Assembly (NCBI GenBank): GCA_025331435.1
Contig: JAIWNI010000005.1
Span: forward strand, 372,001-436,000
DNA length: 64,000 bases
Source of the DNA: Choanephora cucurbitarum
Lineage: Eukaryota; Mucoromycota; Mucoromycetes; Mucorales; Choanephoraceae
Direction of reading: 5' to 3'
This document shows, piece by piece, positions 22,244-32,775 of the stretch. Position 1 is the first letter of the stretch. Each line of letters opens with the position of its first letter. The notes under the pieces are model-generated. The model made no database searches, was not told where the DNA came from, and saw only the letters and a list, made by a program, of their open reading frames with translations. Both the position numbers and the translations under genes were made by a program.

Positions 22244-23513
22244 TTATTCATTGTCTGTTAAATAACTCTCGTCTTCTTCTACAGGCGGTAAGTGGTCTTC
22301 TTGTTCTGGCAACACATGCAACTCATCTGTTGAAAAGGCTTCTTGTAATTTATCCCAGAGGTTTTTGCCGAACATGTTCCATGCAACAAAAGTAAAGACC
22401 ACTTCAATAAAAGTAAATAGAAAGATGAAGATAAAAGCAGTTGTCATTCGTTTGTGGTACATGTAGTATCTTAATCCCTTGAAATCTGCAATCACACTTA
22501 GCTGTGCTTTATAGATTTGAAGCTTAGGTGTTGAGATGGAAACGGTTGCTTGTGTCAAAGGTGTTGCCTAGCAATCCATTCAGTCATCGCTTTTTTTTTC
22601 TTGATTTCTTTTCTTCTTTTACCTTTTTCTCAATATAACTCTCGATCAATGGAATATGAATATGTTGACTTTCTTCTGCCCAGCCAATCAAGAGAGGAAT
22701 AGCCTTGGCAAGTACATGTAAAATACGATGGGTATAAGATTGATATCTCAAAATGGCCTATGGTTTTCGTCAGTCACCTCTTTTAATTTCTTGACAGACA
22801 TGTTACTTACAGGTCGACTTGATTCTGCCAAACATGTACCATTCTCTGTCTTCAACTCTACATGAACCATAAAGTTACCAAGATCAAAATTGACATCAGA
22901 AGTAGGTACATGTAGTTGAATAGAAACATCATATCTCTGGTCATTCCTTAAAGGCTATATAAATAAGCAATTAGATGATACTGAAAAGAAAACAAGAGAC
23001 AGATTTACCATGGAAGGATGAGGTCCTTTCAGTTGAATGGTGCTTTGAGGATAAAGATGTGAATCATATTGAAAATAGATAGGTTCAACATGTGCTGTCT
23101 TTGGTATGTAACGCTGATAGAAAGTGATATAGGCTGTAAAACTAGTCAAAAGAATCCACCCAATCACTATGGTCATCACAATGCTTTGAACAATGGTCTT
23201 TTGTGTCTTGGGTGCAAATACGAGTCTGACAATAGGTCCACAGAGTGCTTTGACGAATCTGGCCATCATCAAGATCACTGGGTGCCATTCAATAGGCTTT
23301 ATTTGAGGTTGCTCTAGAACAGCAGGTCTCAGTAGCTCATCTGTCGATACGCGATCTTCCATTTCTTCATCTTCTGAATAGTGTGAAGAAGGGACTACAT
23401 GAAAATCAGGCTATGGTGCATAGTCAGAAAGATGTTTAATTATTATTTAGGTGACGTATTACATTTAATCCTTGATCAGAATAATCGTCTGTATCCGAGA
23501 ATGTCTTTGCCAT
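22244..23513 (-). CDS. Seipin (lipid droplet biogenesis)
   Basis: Five exons (23513-23463, 23410-23009, 22954-22811, 22757-22623, 22567-22244) encode 351 residues. Seipin forms oligomeric rings in the ER at lipid droplet contact sites and controls droplet formation. The architecture fits: cytosolic acidic N-terminus, first membrane helix at about residues 90-111 (IVMTIVIGWILLTSFTAY), a lumenal beta-sandwich domain with YDVSIQLHVPTSDVNFDLGNF and VHVELKTENG, a second helix at about 286-307 (AFIFIFLFTFIEVVFTFVAW), and an acidic C-terminal tail. Exon 1 was added because its 17 codons splice in phase to exon 2, replacing a downstream ATG at 23362. It is convergent with the CLASRP-type gene. Confidence 0.92.
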
Positions 23514-23701
23514 TGATTTAGTAAGAGAAAACAAAAGCAAAGAAAAAAGCCTTTTCCTTTACACTATCTGAAGCATGTGAAGATGATGGTTACACTAGCT
23601 TGTAAGAAAGAGGAGTCGATTTGATGTCAGATCTTATACAGTTGAGAAATCAATTCCCCTCCTTTTTCTTGCTATACTCCAAAATATCTTTTTTTTTTTT
23701 A

Positions 23702-24369
23702 TTAAACCAATGTGGCATTAGTCTGGTTTAAGATATCTACTTGATAGAATTCACAACGGTCATTTAGCCATTGTTGTTCTCTGCCTGAAGTAAGGAAATC
23801 ATGGAAATCCCATTCTACACCTGTGATAAGCGAAACATCACCAATGTAAAGATATCCTTCTGTGGCTACTGAATCACCATCTTCAGTAGTCACATGGATA
23901 GGAATACGCTGATAATCCTATTTAATTGTGTGTGATCAGCTGTGTGATACTTTCTTTCCTTTGTGTTTATTCTTACTTTGCCTTCGAAGGTATCTAGTGC
24001 ATTGATATCTTTTGCATCTAGTCCTTCACAAAGCACACCAGTCACTTGATCATGCATATTGCCTGTAAAGAGCATGCCAGGATATTGTTCACCTCTTAAA
24101 CAGGATCGTTTGTATCCCTATCATGAAGCAAAATAGTTAAAGATAGGCAGAGTGAGTGAATAACAGCTTACTGAGAGCAAGACAGGTCTTGATGTGATAG
24201 AGTCATATTTCGAATCCTTTGTTTGTTCAGTTGCTTCTAAACCACACAATACTAATTGGGATAGTTTTTTTTTAAGAGACTAATCAGCCTATGCAACTGT
24301 CTTACCTCTTAAAAGTACGTTTCTTGACATCAGTGAGCCATAGAAAAAAGCAGAATAAGTGTTGGTCAT
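23702..24369 (-). CDS. AIG2-like gamma-glutamylcyclotransferase
   Basis: Four exons (24369-24306, 24251-24172, 24117-23977, 23917-23702) give 166 residues. The GGCT/AIG2 fold is recognised from the substrate loop FYGSLM at residues 9-14, GYKRSCLRGEQYPGM, and the catalytic-type Glu in LDTFEG (Glu93), followed by DYQRIPIHV and a TEGYLYIG strand. Family members release 5-oxoproline from gamma-glutamyl peptides or gamma-glutamylamines; which substrate applies cannot be told. The alternative acceptor 20 bp upstream at the TTAG before TCTCTT gives a stop, so TATTGTG at 24251 was used. It is divergent from the coiled-coil gene across 218 bp. Confidence 0.88.
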
Positions 24370-24587
24370 ATTGCGATAAACAAGAGAGAGAAAGATGATT
24401 GTGCCCCTTTGTCACCGCCCCCCTTAATTTAAAGTCAAGAAAAGTGATACTACTCTCGGGATTAAGTTTTCGACTATCTTAAAATAAGCTTTTCTACCAA
24501 AAAGAAAAAAAAATTCCGTTTTTGCTTTATTATATGTTTGATCTGTCTTCACTTCTTCTTTTCTTTCTTTCTTTTTTTTTTCGAAAG

Positions 24588-25649
24588 ATGATTGATATTA
24601 TTACTGCGGAAAAAGTGCTTGACTTGTTTGATAAGAACAGAATCACAGCCCGACGAAAGATCTTGCAGAAAATAATTCACCAAGTCCATCATCGCCGAGA
24701 CTGGATCCAGAACTACCTTTCTATTGTCAATATTCTATCATTTCAATTCGATAAGAAACACGAATCACTAGAGAAACTGATCTGTCAACTCAACGATCGA
24801 GAAGAACGACTGGATCAAGATCTGACCAAAGCCAATACACAACAGAGGGAATTGGAACGACGCCAGGCTCATATGCAACAGGAACTTCGGTCAATGCGTC
24901 TCTTGGTCGAGCAACTGAGAGATAAAAAACGTCAGTCAGAATCGCATTACCATCGAGTCGCCTCTGTTCCTCTCCTGTCCTCTCAATCCAGAAAAAGATA
25001 CCTAAAAGCACACAGTCGAAACGCAAAGGCAGAACAACAACTCTCCGAGGCTCGAGAGGCACTGGAGAAATGCAAAGATCAACTTCGAGCAATCTCAAAT
25101 GCGAGATCGAGGCAGTCCATGGAACAGGACCTGCTGGCATCCCAACGACGAGGATCCTTAGATGCCATACAGATCACACAACAACAGCTGGCATTTCTTC
25201 GAGAAGGATCAGCCTTTTGGACTGAATTTGATGATGATCAAGCCCGAGTTGTGCTGGAGTCTGCTGAGTATTTGATTGCATTGGATGAAAAGACAGAAGC
25301 CTCGGAGCATGAAAAGCTTGATATTGATCAACTGTGGCTCAAGACATTTCGATTTGCTTGCTTTGAATATGGTGATCGAGAGTCAGAAGGGTTGCGTGTA
25401 TGGGGTGGGCCTGATCAGACAGAGATCCTGTTTGAATGTGCACAGTGCCAGTTAGTCTGTAATGGATGGCCTAAGATAGCAAACGATAATGAATTGATAT
25501 GTTCCCTTTGCCTTGAATCACCAGCCATGAACTTCATGAAAAATCTAATGAATCGACAGAGTAGAATGATAGAATCAACAAGTAGATTGAGGAAGATGGT
25601 GCGTAACTTGTTTTCCTATTCAAAGATAGAACCGCTCTCTCCTGTTTGA
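24588..25649 (+). CDS. Coiled-coil protein with C-terminal CxxC pairs
   Basis: An intronless frame of 353 residues starting MIDIITAEKV. Residues about 60-215 are predicted coiled coil, rich in E, R, K and Q (EERLDQDLTKANTQQRELER and similar). After that comes a globular acidic part, and near 280-310 two cysteine pairs (CAQC and CSLC) separated by an LVCNGWPKIANDNELI-like segment, suggesting a small zinc site. I do not recognise the family. The upstream in-frame ATG at 24522 would add a hydrophobic stretch encoded by the pyrimidine promoter tract and is less likely. No membrane helix is evident. Confidence 0.7.
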   Translation: MIDIITAEKVLDLFDKNRITARRKILQKIIHQVHHRRDWIQNYLSIVNILSFQFDKKHESLEKLICQLNDREERLDQDLTKANTQQRELERRQAHMQQELRSMRLLVEQLRDKKRQSESHYHRVASVPLLSSQSRKRYLKAHSRNAKAEQQLSEAREALEKCKDQLRAISNARSRQSMEQDLLASQRRGSLDAIQITQQQLAFLREGSAFWTEFDDDQARVVLESAEYLIALDEKTEASEHEKLDIDQLWLKTFRFACFEYGDRESEGLRVWGGPDQTEILFECAQCQLVCNGWPKIANDNELICSLCLESPAMNFMKNLMNRQSRMIESTSRLRKMVRNLFSYSKIEPLSPV

Positions 25650-26275
25650 GGCTTGCTTCTTCCTTTTTTGTTATGTGGTTATAGTGTATTTTATAGAAAA
25701 TAAACAGTATTTATTTCCAAAAGATGTTAGAGTCAAGACAAACAACCAAACTAGGTCCAACCTACTAAGGAATCTTTCTATTCTGAGTGAACCTTAACTT
25801 CACTTTTATCTTTGACTCTATAGAGAAAAAAGGGAGGAGAAAGGAACAATAGGCGTACTAATGCAGATATCAAACTTCTTTTTTAAGTAACTGAAAAGAC
25901 TCACATTATCGGTAAAGCATAGTGTTGGATTTTTGTTTTTTCTTTTGACAGGCACTATGTAGGCTTGGAAGAGTCTCATCAAATTGTATGCTTGTTTTAT
26001 TGTCAGTCTTGAATCAAATACTCACCAAGCACAAATGTTCTATGCCCAAGTCAACCACAGGTAATATTCACTCAAGTTCCTCTTCTTTAGTAGAAGCAAA
26101 ACTTACTGGCTGAATAAATTCACTTCAAACTGAGAACGAAATTACTGTAACTCTCTCATTTTCACCCATTTTCTCTCTCTTTTTTTTTCTCGCTTTCCTT
26201 TTTTCTTTCTTCTTTCAAAAAAAAACTCTCAACAACACTAATACCATCTTTTTTTTTGTCATAATTATTTGAATT
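25650..26275. other. Promoter-type spacer
   Basis: About 630 bp without a gene. It ends in C/T-rich tracts (26165-26225) and a T run directly before the next start codon. Nothing else was recognised. Confidence 0.5.
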
Positions 26276-27685
26276 ATGAAACTCTTATCGTTGACCACAA
26301 TTGTTGCAAGCTTGTTGACAGGCGTACTTGGTAAAGAAAAAAATGAGCAGCTTTGAAACTATGCGCGTTATTCATAGCATAAAAAAAAACTTCTAGCTCG
26401 TTCAACAGTCTATATGGTTTCCAATACAGTACAACCAGCAGAACACAAACAACCTGAAGTATCTTTGGATGATTTCTCTTTGTTCTACAGTGATATGATG
26501 GACAATACACATACAGACCACTCTGCTTTGCGCTTGCAAGACAGTAGTAGAAATATGAATGCCTTTTTGCCTCAAACAGACGACTTGTTTGAGAAGAAGT
26601 TAGAGGGCAATTTGGTGGTTGTTGTATCTGGTGTTCAAGCACCTGAAGGTTAGAGAACAGTTCAAATAGAGAAAGAGAGACACTATCTTAACACCCTGTT
26701 CTTTTTTTTTATCAGCCATTTTCTCTACTCAAGACGCTTCTTTCTATGTATCTGATGATGAACCTGAATCCTACTTTTCTATGGTTCAAGAAGTAGCTCA
26801 TGATATTACCGAAAAGAATTCTGATGTTGTGGTTGTTTCTTATGATGAACAACAGGTACAAACAAAAAATAATAATAATGTTCCTTTTGTGTTTCAACTT
26901 ATTTTGAAACGCGCTTATAAATAGACGGAGATTAGACAAGGCTCTGATGTAGTTAAAGGTCATCAAAGTATCAACGATCAAGACACATTCAACAAGGAAT
27001 TTGAGACTGAATTATTCAATATTGAGAATGAGGCTGATAAGATGTTGATAAACGAAATGGAAGATTTAAAGCATTTATATGCAAATGGTAGACAACAAGG
27101 ATCAATCGATATTCGCATGATCAAAATCAATTCTTTGCAGGTAACCTAGAATGATAGCCAGGTCACTGAACATGTCTTGACCTTTATCTTTAGGCTATTT
27201 TCGATACATATGGTTCTGAATCTGAACAATACAAAGAGGCACAACGTATCATTCAGGATCTCATTCAAAACACACTTATTCCAGACTTCCAAGGCATCTA
27301 TAGTCGTGGTGTTTCTTCTTTCATCTTGACTCCTGCCACCAAACAGAGCTACAAGCACAATGCCATTCGTCAATTGATTGCCACTGGAAACGAGCAGGTC
27401 TGCCACAAGACTTCTTCTGCCTGTAAGAAGAACACGTCTGACTGTAGTGGTAATGGTCATTGTATTAAGGTTGAAAAGGATTGTTATGCCTGTCAATGCC
27501 GATCCAGTTCTTACATGGGTGAGTCATGCCAATATGTGAATGCTGTTGGAGACTTCCAATTGTTGTTTTGGACCAGTGTTCTTTTGATCGTCATTACTGC
27601 TAGTGTTGTCGTTTGTGTCTACCAAAGTGGCAACATTGTTGATGGTGGTATTATCATGACTCAATCTGTTCCTAAACAAGAATAA
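26276..27685 (+). CDS. Vps3844/DUF3844-type type-I membrane protein
   Basis: Five exons (26276-26330, 26397-26648, 26716-26855, 26925-27140, 27194-27685) join into 384 residues. A signal peptide (MKLLSLTTIVASLLTGVLGA) leads a lumenal region. Near the C-terminus a cysteine-rich EGF-like block follows (ACKKNTSDCSGNGHCIKV, then DCYACQCRSSSYMGESCQ). A single membrane helix (LLFWTSVLLIVITASVVVCVY) and a short tail complete it. This order, signal, lumenal domain, DUF3844-type Cys-rich module and C-terminal helix, is that of fungal proteins annotated as involved in vacuolar sorting. Topology is therefore type I in the ER-to-vacuole route. The precise role is not established. All exon phases are consistent. 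Confidence 0.85.
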
Positions 27686-27997
27686 AGTTCCTCTATGTTA
27701 TTATTAAAAAAAATTAATGAAAAAATTAAGGGGAGGAGAAGGAGATGTGTTACTATAGGGAGCTAATATCATTTTTATTGAATAATGTAATGAGTTACGC
27801 GTATAAATATATACACACAGAATTATAGTATGGAATGAAAGGAGAGGAGATGTTTATGAATGCTAATGGATGAATTAAACGTATTTTTTATATGATGTAT
27901 AAATGCAGAAAATGAGAAATAAATGCGTAATTAGAAGAAATAGAAAAAAAAAAAAAGAATGGCATAAGAAATGAGGTAAACACAAATAGAAAAGGGC

Positions 27998-28492
27998 TTA
28001 ATGAATACGATCTGTATAGTTAAAAGGCAAGGGAAGCCTTGTTGGCAGTGGGGCTACTAAGACAGGCAATGATTGATTTGTTGGTTTCTGTAATGGGTGT
28101 TGGCGATGATGAAGAGGAGTAGAGGGATGAGGATGATATGAACTAGGTGAGGAAGGCAACCAAGAACTCGAGTGAGGTGGTGTGATAGGTGGAGATCGCA
28201 TGTCCGGCAAAGATCTTTTTCGGGATTTACGAATGCCTTGAAGTGTTCGATATCGATTGAAGCAAGTGGCACGTTTGCGATGTGGCAATTGGCCTGATAT
28301 TTGACCCCAAGTTAATCCTCTAGCCACACCTTCACAAATGATGGCATCTTCTATATCTGAAAAACGACTTCGAGGCTTTCCATTGTTGTTAATACTGTTG
28401 CTTCTTTTTGATGGGTAGTAAGCTTCTTCATCTTCTTCTGGTGAAAGAGGAGGAGAAGAAAGTTGGCGGTTGACAGTAATCGGATTTAACAT
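27998..28492 (-). CDS. Myb/SANT-like DNA-binding protein
   Basis: An intronless 164-aa frame. Residues about 40-90 form one Myb/SANT-like repeat: RSRFSDIEDAIICEGVARG, then TWGQISGQLPHRKRATCFNR and YRTLQGIR, with the helix-turn-helix spacing and three bulky aromatic or Ile positions. The N-terminus is Ser/Pro/acidic. The C-terminal half is proline, histidine and serine rich with a basic KSRKRS patch that may be a nuclear signal. A single repeat in a short protein suggests a transcription factor of the telomere-repeat or TRF-like size class, but a target cannot be assigned. It is convergent with the Vps3844-type gene (312 bp gap). Confidence 0.8.
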   Translation of the reverse strand: MLNPITVNRQLSSPPLSPEEDEEAYYPSKRSNSINNNGKPRSRFSDIEDAIICEGVARGLTWGQISGQLPHRKRATCFNRYRTLQGIRKSRKRSLPDMRSPPITPPHSSSWLPSSPSSYHPHPSTPLHHRQHPLQKPTNQSLPVLVAPLPTRLPLPFNYTDRIH

Positions 28493-29686
28493 ATCGGCAA
28501 CTAAAGAAACAGGAATAAGTTCATTGTTTATTTTAAAAGAAGATTTAGAACTTACTCTTCATTTTTATAGTGTTATCAAAAATAAAAGTATAAAGTGATT
28601 TAAAGAAGAGAAAAGAAAAGAAGAAGTTGCTTTCGAGACTATTTATTATACAAGATATCACGAAAGACTTAGGCAGAGAGGGATAAAGCCAATTTCTGTA
28701 TTTAGGTAAATGTAGATAAATCAATTTGCAGGTTTGACAGCAAACGTATTTTAGGAAAACGACAGAAAGTTTGAATGAATAAATAAAGAAAAAACCTAAT
28801 TCTATACACCATTTCTCAGGAGCATGCAGATAAAATAAAAAAAAAAAGACAGAGAGAGAAAGAGAGGAGTAAACTCAAAAATCACACTGTATAGATATGC
28901 ATACATAGATTCTATTATCTTTATTATTCTTTTTCTGTATAGCATAGAATCTAAAGAGCTATAGTTAAGATAGATTGAAACAGAATAGAAAAGCACGGTT
29001 TGATAAAAACATTTAATTATGCAGGCTGTTTGTGTTGTAGACAGATGGTTACAATAGCTTGTCAGTTGAGGAATGTAATAAATGATCCTGTCTTTTATTT
29101 ATTGAAATCAAAATAGAGAAAATCTCATCATTCTTTAACTTTTGTTTTATTTGAACTTAAATAACTAATTTGCACCTAAAAATGACAATTGCTTAATAAA
29201 GTAAACTGTGAAGCACAATAAAGTCCGTGACACCTGGCTAAAGGGCCCTTCACTGGCAGCATTTGAAAACCTTAAGCTTCTTTTCTATTCTATCCCCCTA
29301 ACTGTGTAAAGAAAGTAACACATACGTAAGAAGAGAGGGGAAAGGGGGTGTGCGCGCGCTACAGAATGTAATATGTACTTTTCTCTTTCTTTCTTTTTAT
29401 GCACACACATACACATATATACAAAAAAAGATAAACACACCTACACACAAGCACTTTTTTTTCTTTTACATTGTTTCTTATGCCCCCCTTTTTTTCTGTT
29501 TTTTTTTAATGTATTTTTCTAAAGCACATATCTGCCATTGTTTTTTTTTCATAAACAAGTCAACATGTTCGTTGTCACTCTAAGTTTGCTTCTTTATTTA
29601 TTATTACTGTCATTAAATGTATTTATTTGTGTGTGTGTGTGTATAAATATAGATGTGTTGTTTATAGAAGAAGTTGAAATAACAGC
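28493..29686. other. Gene-poor spacer with microsatellites
   Basis: Contains AT-rich sequence, purine tracts (28845-28865), a (GT)n run at about 29628-29642 and several poly-T runs. Only short spurious frames; no domain or RNA gene seen. Confidence 0.5.
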
Positions 29687-30870
29687 TTATTCTTCCATAG
29701 CATCTTCATCAGATTCAATATCAAGTTCTTCATCTCCCACAATCTCTTCTTCAGGCTCATCTACTTGAGCAGGAACAATCTCATTAATAGAAGCAATCAG
29801 CTCCTTAGCATGCTCAAACATGGCATCATCATCAGATCCTAACATGTTGTATAACTAGAAAAAGACGTCATATGCATAAGCAGACTATTCTCTATTCAAC
29901 AACTGCTTTCCTACCTTGACTGATGTCTCTAAACAATCTCTTGCATCTGCCCATAATCCAATTCTTTCCTCTTGTGTTCTTTCTTCATCATCGCCCAGAC
30001 AATAATAAGTCCAACCATAGAGATACCATAGATCAACTACTTCATCATTCTCCTTCTGTAGGTTTTCCAAGACAGTAAAGGCTTGTTCAAACATGCCACA
30101 TTCTAACAGTAATTTAACAAGGGCAAGTCGTGTATCATAGATGGGTATCATGGGATCGCCAATTTCTCTATGGATCCATAGTTCCATCGATCTACTTAAG
30201 GCTGCGATGGCTTCTTCATTGCGTTGTTGACTCAGTCTGACAGAGGCAAGTAATTGATATGTTTCTGCATGGTCTGCATCTACCTGTTGTGCCTGACTCA
30301 GGTATTCTTCACACTTTTGTTCTGCCTCAGGTTCGAAACTAGTATCCCCTTTTCTTGATTAGCTTGTTTTCGCTCTTGCTTACTTCTTTCTCTCTTACCA
30401 ACAATCAGTCAAATAGATTTCAGTCATGGAACATAAGGCACTTGAAATCTTTGAACCAAGTAATTTGGCTTCTTCTGATTCAACAGGCAATTTGTTTCTT
30501 TCAATCACCATCAAGTCAACACCTTTCTGAAAGGCAGCAATAGCTTCTTTTTCTACTGACAATTGACCTAGATACATGTATTTGCTGTAATTTGATTCAG
30601 GTGCGATCTGGATAGATTCTAATAAATGCTAAAGAGAGAGATGCTATAAGTACGTCATCATCCTACTTGAAATGACAAACATACTTTTCTTGCCAACTCA
30701 AACTGTTCAAGCTCTAGTTCTACTTGTCCAGTTATCTCGAGGAGTTCTGCATTGTGTGGTTCAAGCTCTAAAGCACGTTGACAGAAAGCATAGGCTGCAG
30801 GATATTCTAGTTTATCAATATTCTCGAGAATTCTCGGCTTTAAATCTTCAACTGTATAATTGGCAGACAT
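29687..30870 (-). CDS. ACL4: Acl4-like TPR ribosomal-protein chaperone
   Basis: Four exons (30870-30685, 30628-30399, 30338-29915, 29854-29687) encode 335 residues. Tetratricopeptide repeats run through most of the protein: YPAAYAFCQRALELEPHNAE, SNYSKYMYLGQLSVEKEAI, ADHAETYQLLASVRLSQQR, and YDTRLALVKLLLECGMFEQ. The end is a strongly acidic tail (EPEEEIVGDEELDIESDEDA). This arrangement, with the central LTDCCFEPEAEQKCEEYL segment, matches the dedicated chaperone of ribosomal protein uL4 (Rpl4) in yeast. It should act in cytosol and nucleus during 60S assembly. Family placement is good; the exact client is inferred. Confidence 0.82.
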
Positions 30871-32775
30871 CGTTTTTTTCTTTTGTATGTGTATAAAGAA
30901 AAGAAAGTTATTTTTTTTTGAAAGCTACTACTTACAACCTTGTTTCCTCACAAAGTAGCGGAATTTTCTTAGTATGATCTTCCAGAATGAAAAATCGTCA
31001 CGAAATGATTGAAAAGCCACGCTTGCCAATGGAATCATAACCTTCATGCAACAAAGGAATTCTATGTCAGGGCCCAAAAAAAGAATGACTCAAGTATGTA
31101 ACTTACTATTTTAGGTGTTGGACTGTATAAGAACAACATATAATTCCTTCTTTCTTTAGCATAACAAAACAAAAGAAGAAGAAGAAGAGAGTTTGAGAAG
31201 AAGACCATCAGCTCTAGAACATTGTATTTGATTAAATGAACTCTAATGGAATTTTAACCCTGTAGGATTGAACAATTCATGCTAAATGAAACAATGTTAA
31301 TTAAGCGTTCTTCTCATTTTTCTTTCTGATTGGCTATATTATGTAATGATCTCGCCTTTCTAAACCAATTGGACGTTTAAAGTGTGCTCTAGACAGGATC
31401 ACAACATACTATTAAGCTCTTCATATAAACAAGAAACAAAGTTAAGCACATTTAACAAACATTCTCATATTTTCTATTTCATTCTTTTGTTATCTCTAAT
31501 CATAAGACAAGCCGAATCAAGATACAGTTAGAGTAGGGATATATGAACTCTCTTTTATTTTCTCCATATAGTCTAAACCTCTCTGTATGATTGGGTTGTT
31601 GTTAAGCTCAAAGTTGTTTGAATCAAGCTTACTTCGTCTTTAACTGGTAGTTAAGGATGTATCGCTTTCGCCTGCAGATCTACTTTAAATGGCTGTCTCT
31701 TTCTTAGCCTCCTTTTGTGTCCTGTGCAGTTCCTTTGTATTTCTCTGTTTACAACATTGAAAACGGAAAATAGTATTTTTGAGCCATAGGAAATTATGTG
31801 CTTTGACTCATTCAATTACGTTATGTCTTTCTTTCAATGGTTGACTAAGTTTATTGTTCAGAAACAAACTCAAGTGGATCACATTAGTTGCCTTTTATGT
31901 GCTAATGCAGTAGTACTTTTCTTTTTTTCTTGTGCTTATTTTTGACTTATCGTCAAGTCATTGATTTGCTGAAAAAAGCCTTTGTTTTGGCTACATGTTA
32001 AAGAACTAGTTTGATACTCTAATAAATGTTCTGCTGAATCGGAGCTCTTTCTCTCTTTCTTCTTCATGACTTCTACACTCTCATTTAAAGGAAGAAAGCT
32101 TTCTATGTCTTTAATCTAAAGAAGAAAATAATCAGTTAGTTTCCTTTTAGTTTTCTTTTTTGTATATGAGTGTTTCCTGCCAGCTTCAAAACCCCTCATT
32201 TCTTTGGGTCTCACCGTCATAGGTTTGACAACTGTATAAATCGCCACTATGATTTAGATCATCTGATTGTGTTTTACTACGTATGAAAGACCTGTAGCAC
32301 CAACTACATTATGTTCGCACGATATTACTTTTTGGCATAAACAAAACCTTCATTTGTCAAAACCAGTCCTGGGAAGCTTGAGTTTCTTACTCTCACTAAA
32401 CTCACTTAACTTTGTTGCTATGCCTCGATAGGATAGCCGAGTGGGTATGGTGATTAACAAAGACCACATTCATCGTTATGACACCTTTTTTTTTTACTTG
32501 TTGTCTTTCTTTGTTAAGTCTTTTGTGTGTATGTGTATGTGTGGCCAAATAACTGTTGTCACTTACAAATATCGACGCTTGGTCTGAGAGTAGTATCAGA
32601 ATATTGTTTGTCACTGATTTTTTAACTCTAAGGTTATCAAACTCTTCTTCTTATTGGTCTTGATTAGTAACTAGATTTTTTGAAATACAAAAAAAAGTGT
32701 GTATTGTCTTGATTGATATAAGTATCCATCTCTCTTTCTTTACCATTATCCTCCTTTTTTAAAACGCTAACCAAA
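30871..32775. other. Long gene-poor spacer
   Basis: About 1.9 kb. A 17-codon plus frame near 30990-31040 (MKNRHEMIEKPRLPMES) is too short to support. A tRNA A-box-like word (TAGCCGAGTGGG, about 32433) lacks a matching B-box. The last 100 bases are the amine oxidase promoter with a T-rich tract. Confidence 0.45.

Noticed and set aside
21099..22261. Long ORFs antisense or out of frame in the CLASRP RS region
   Set aside because: Shadows caused by the repetitive RS-coding sequence; the plus-strand spliced model explains the DNA.
30985..31040. Short plus-strand ORF of 17 codons near the Acl4-like promoter
   Set aside because: Too short and without a neighbouring splice partner.
32425..32495. 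tRNA-like A-box (GGATAGCCGAGTGGG) followed by a T run
   Set aside because: No matching T-arm/B-box and no cloverleaf can be drawn; treated as chance.
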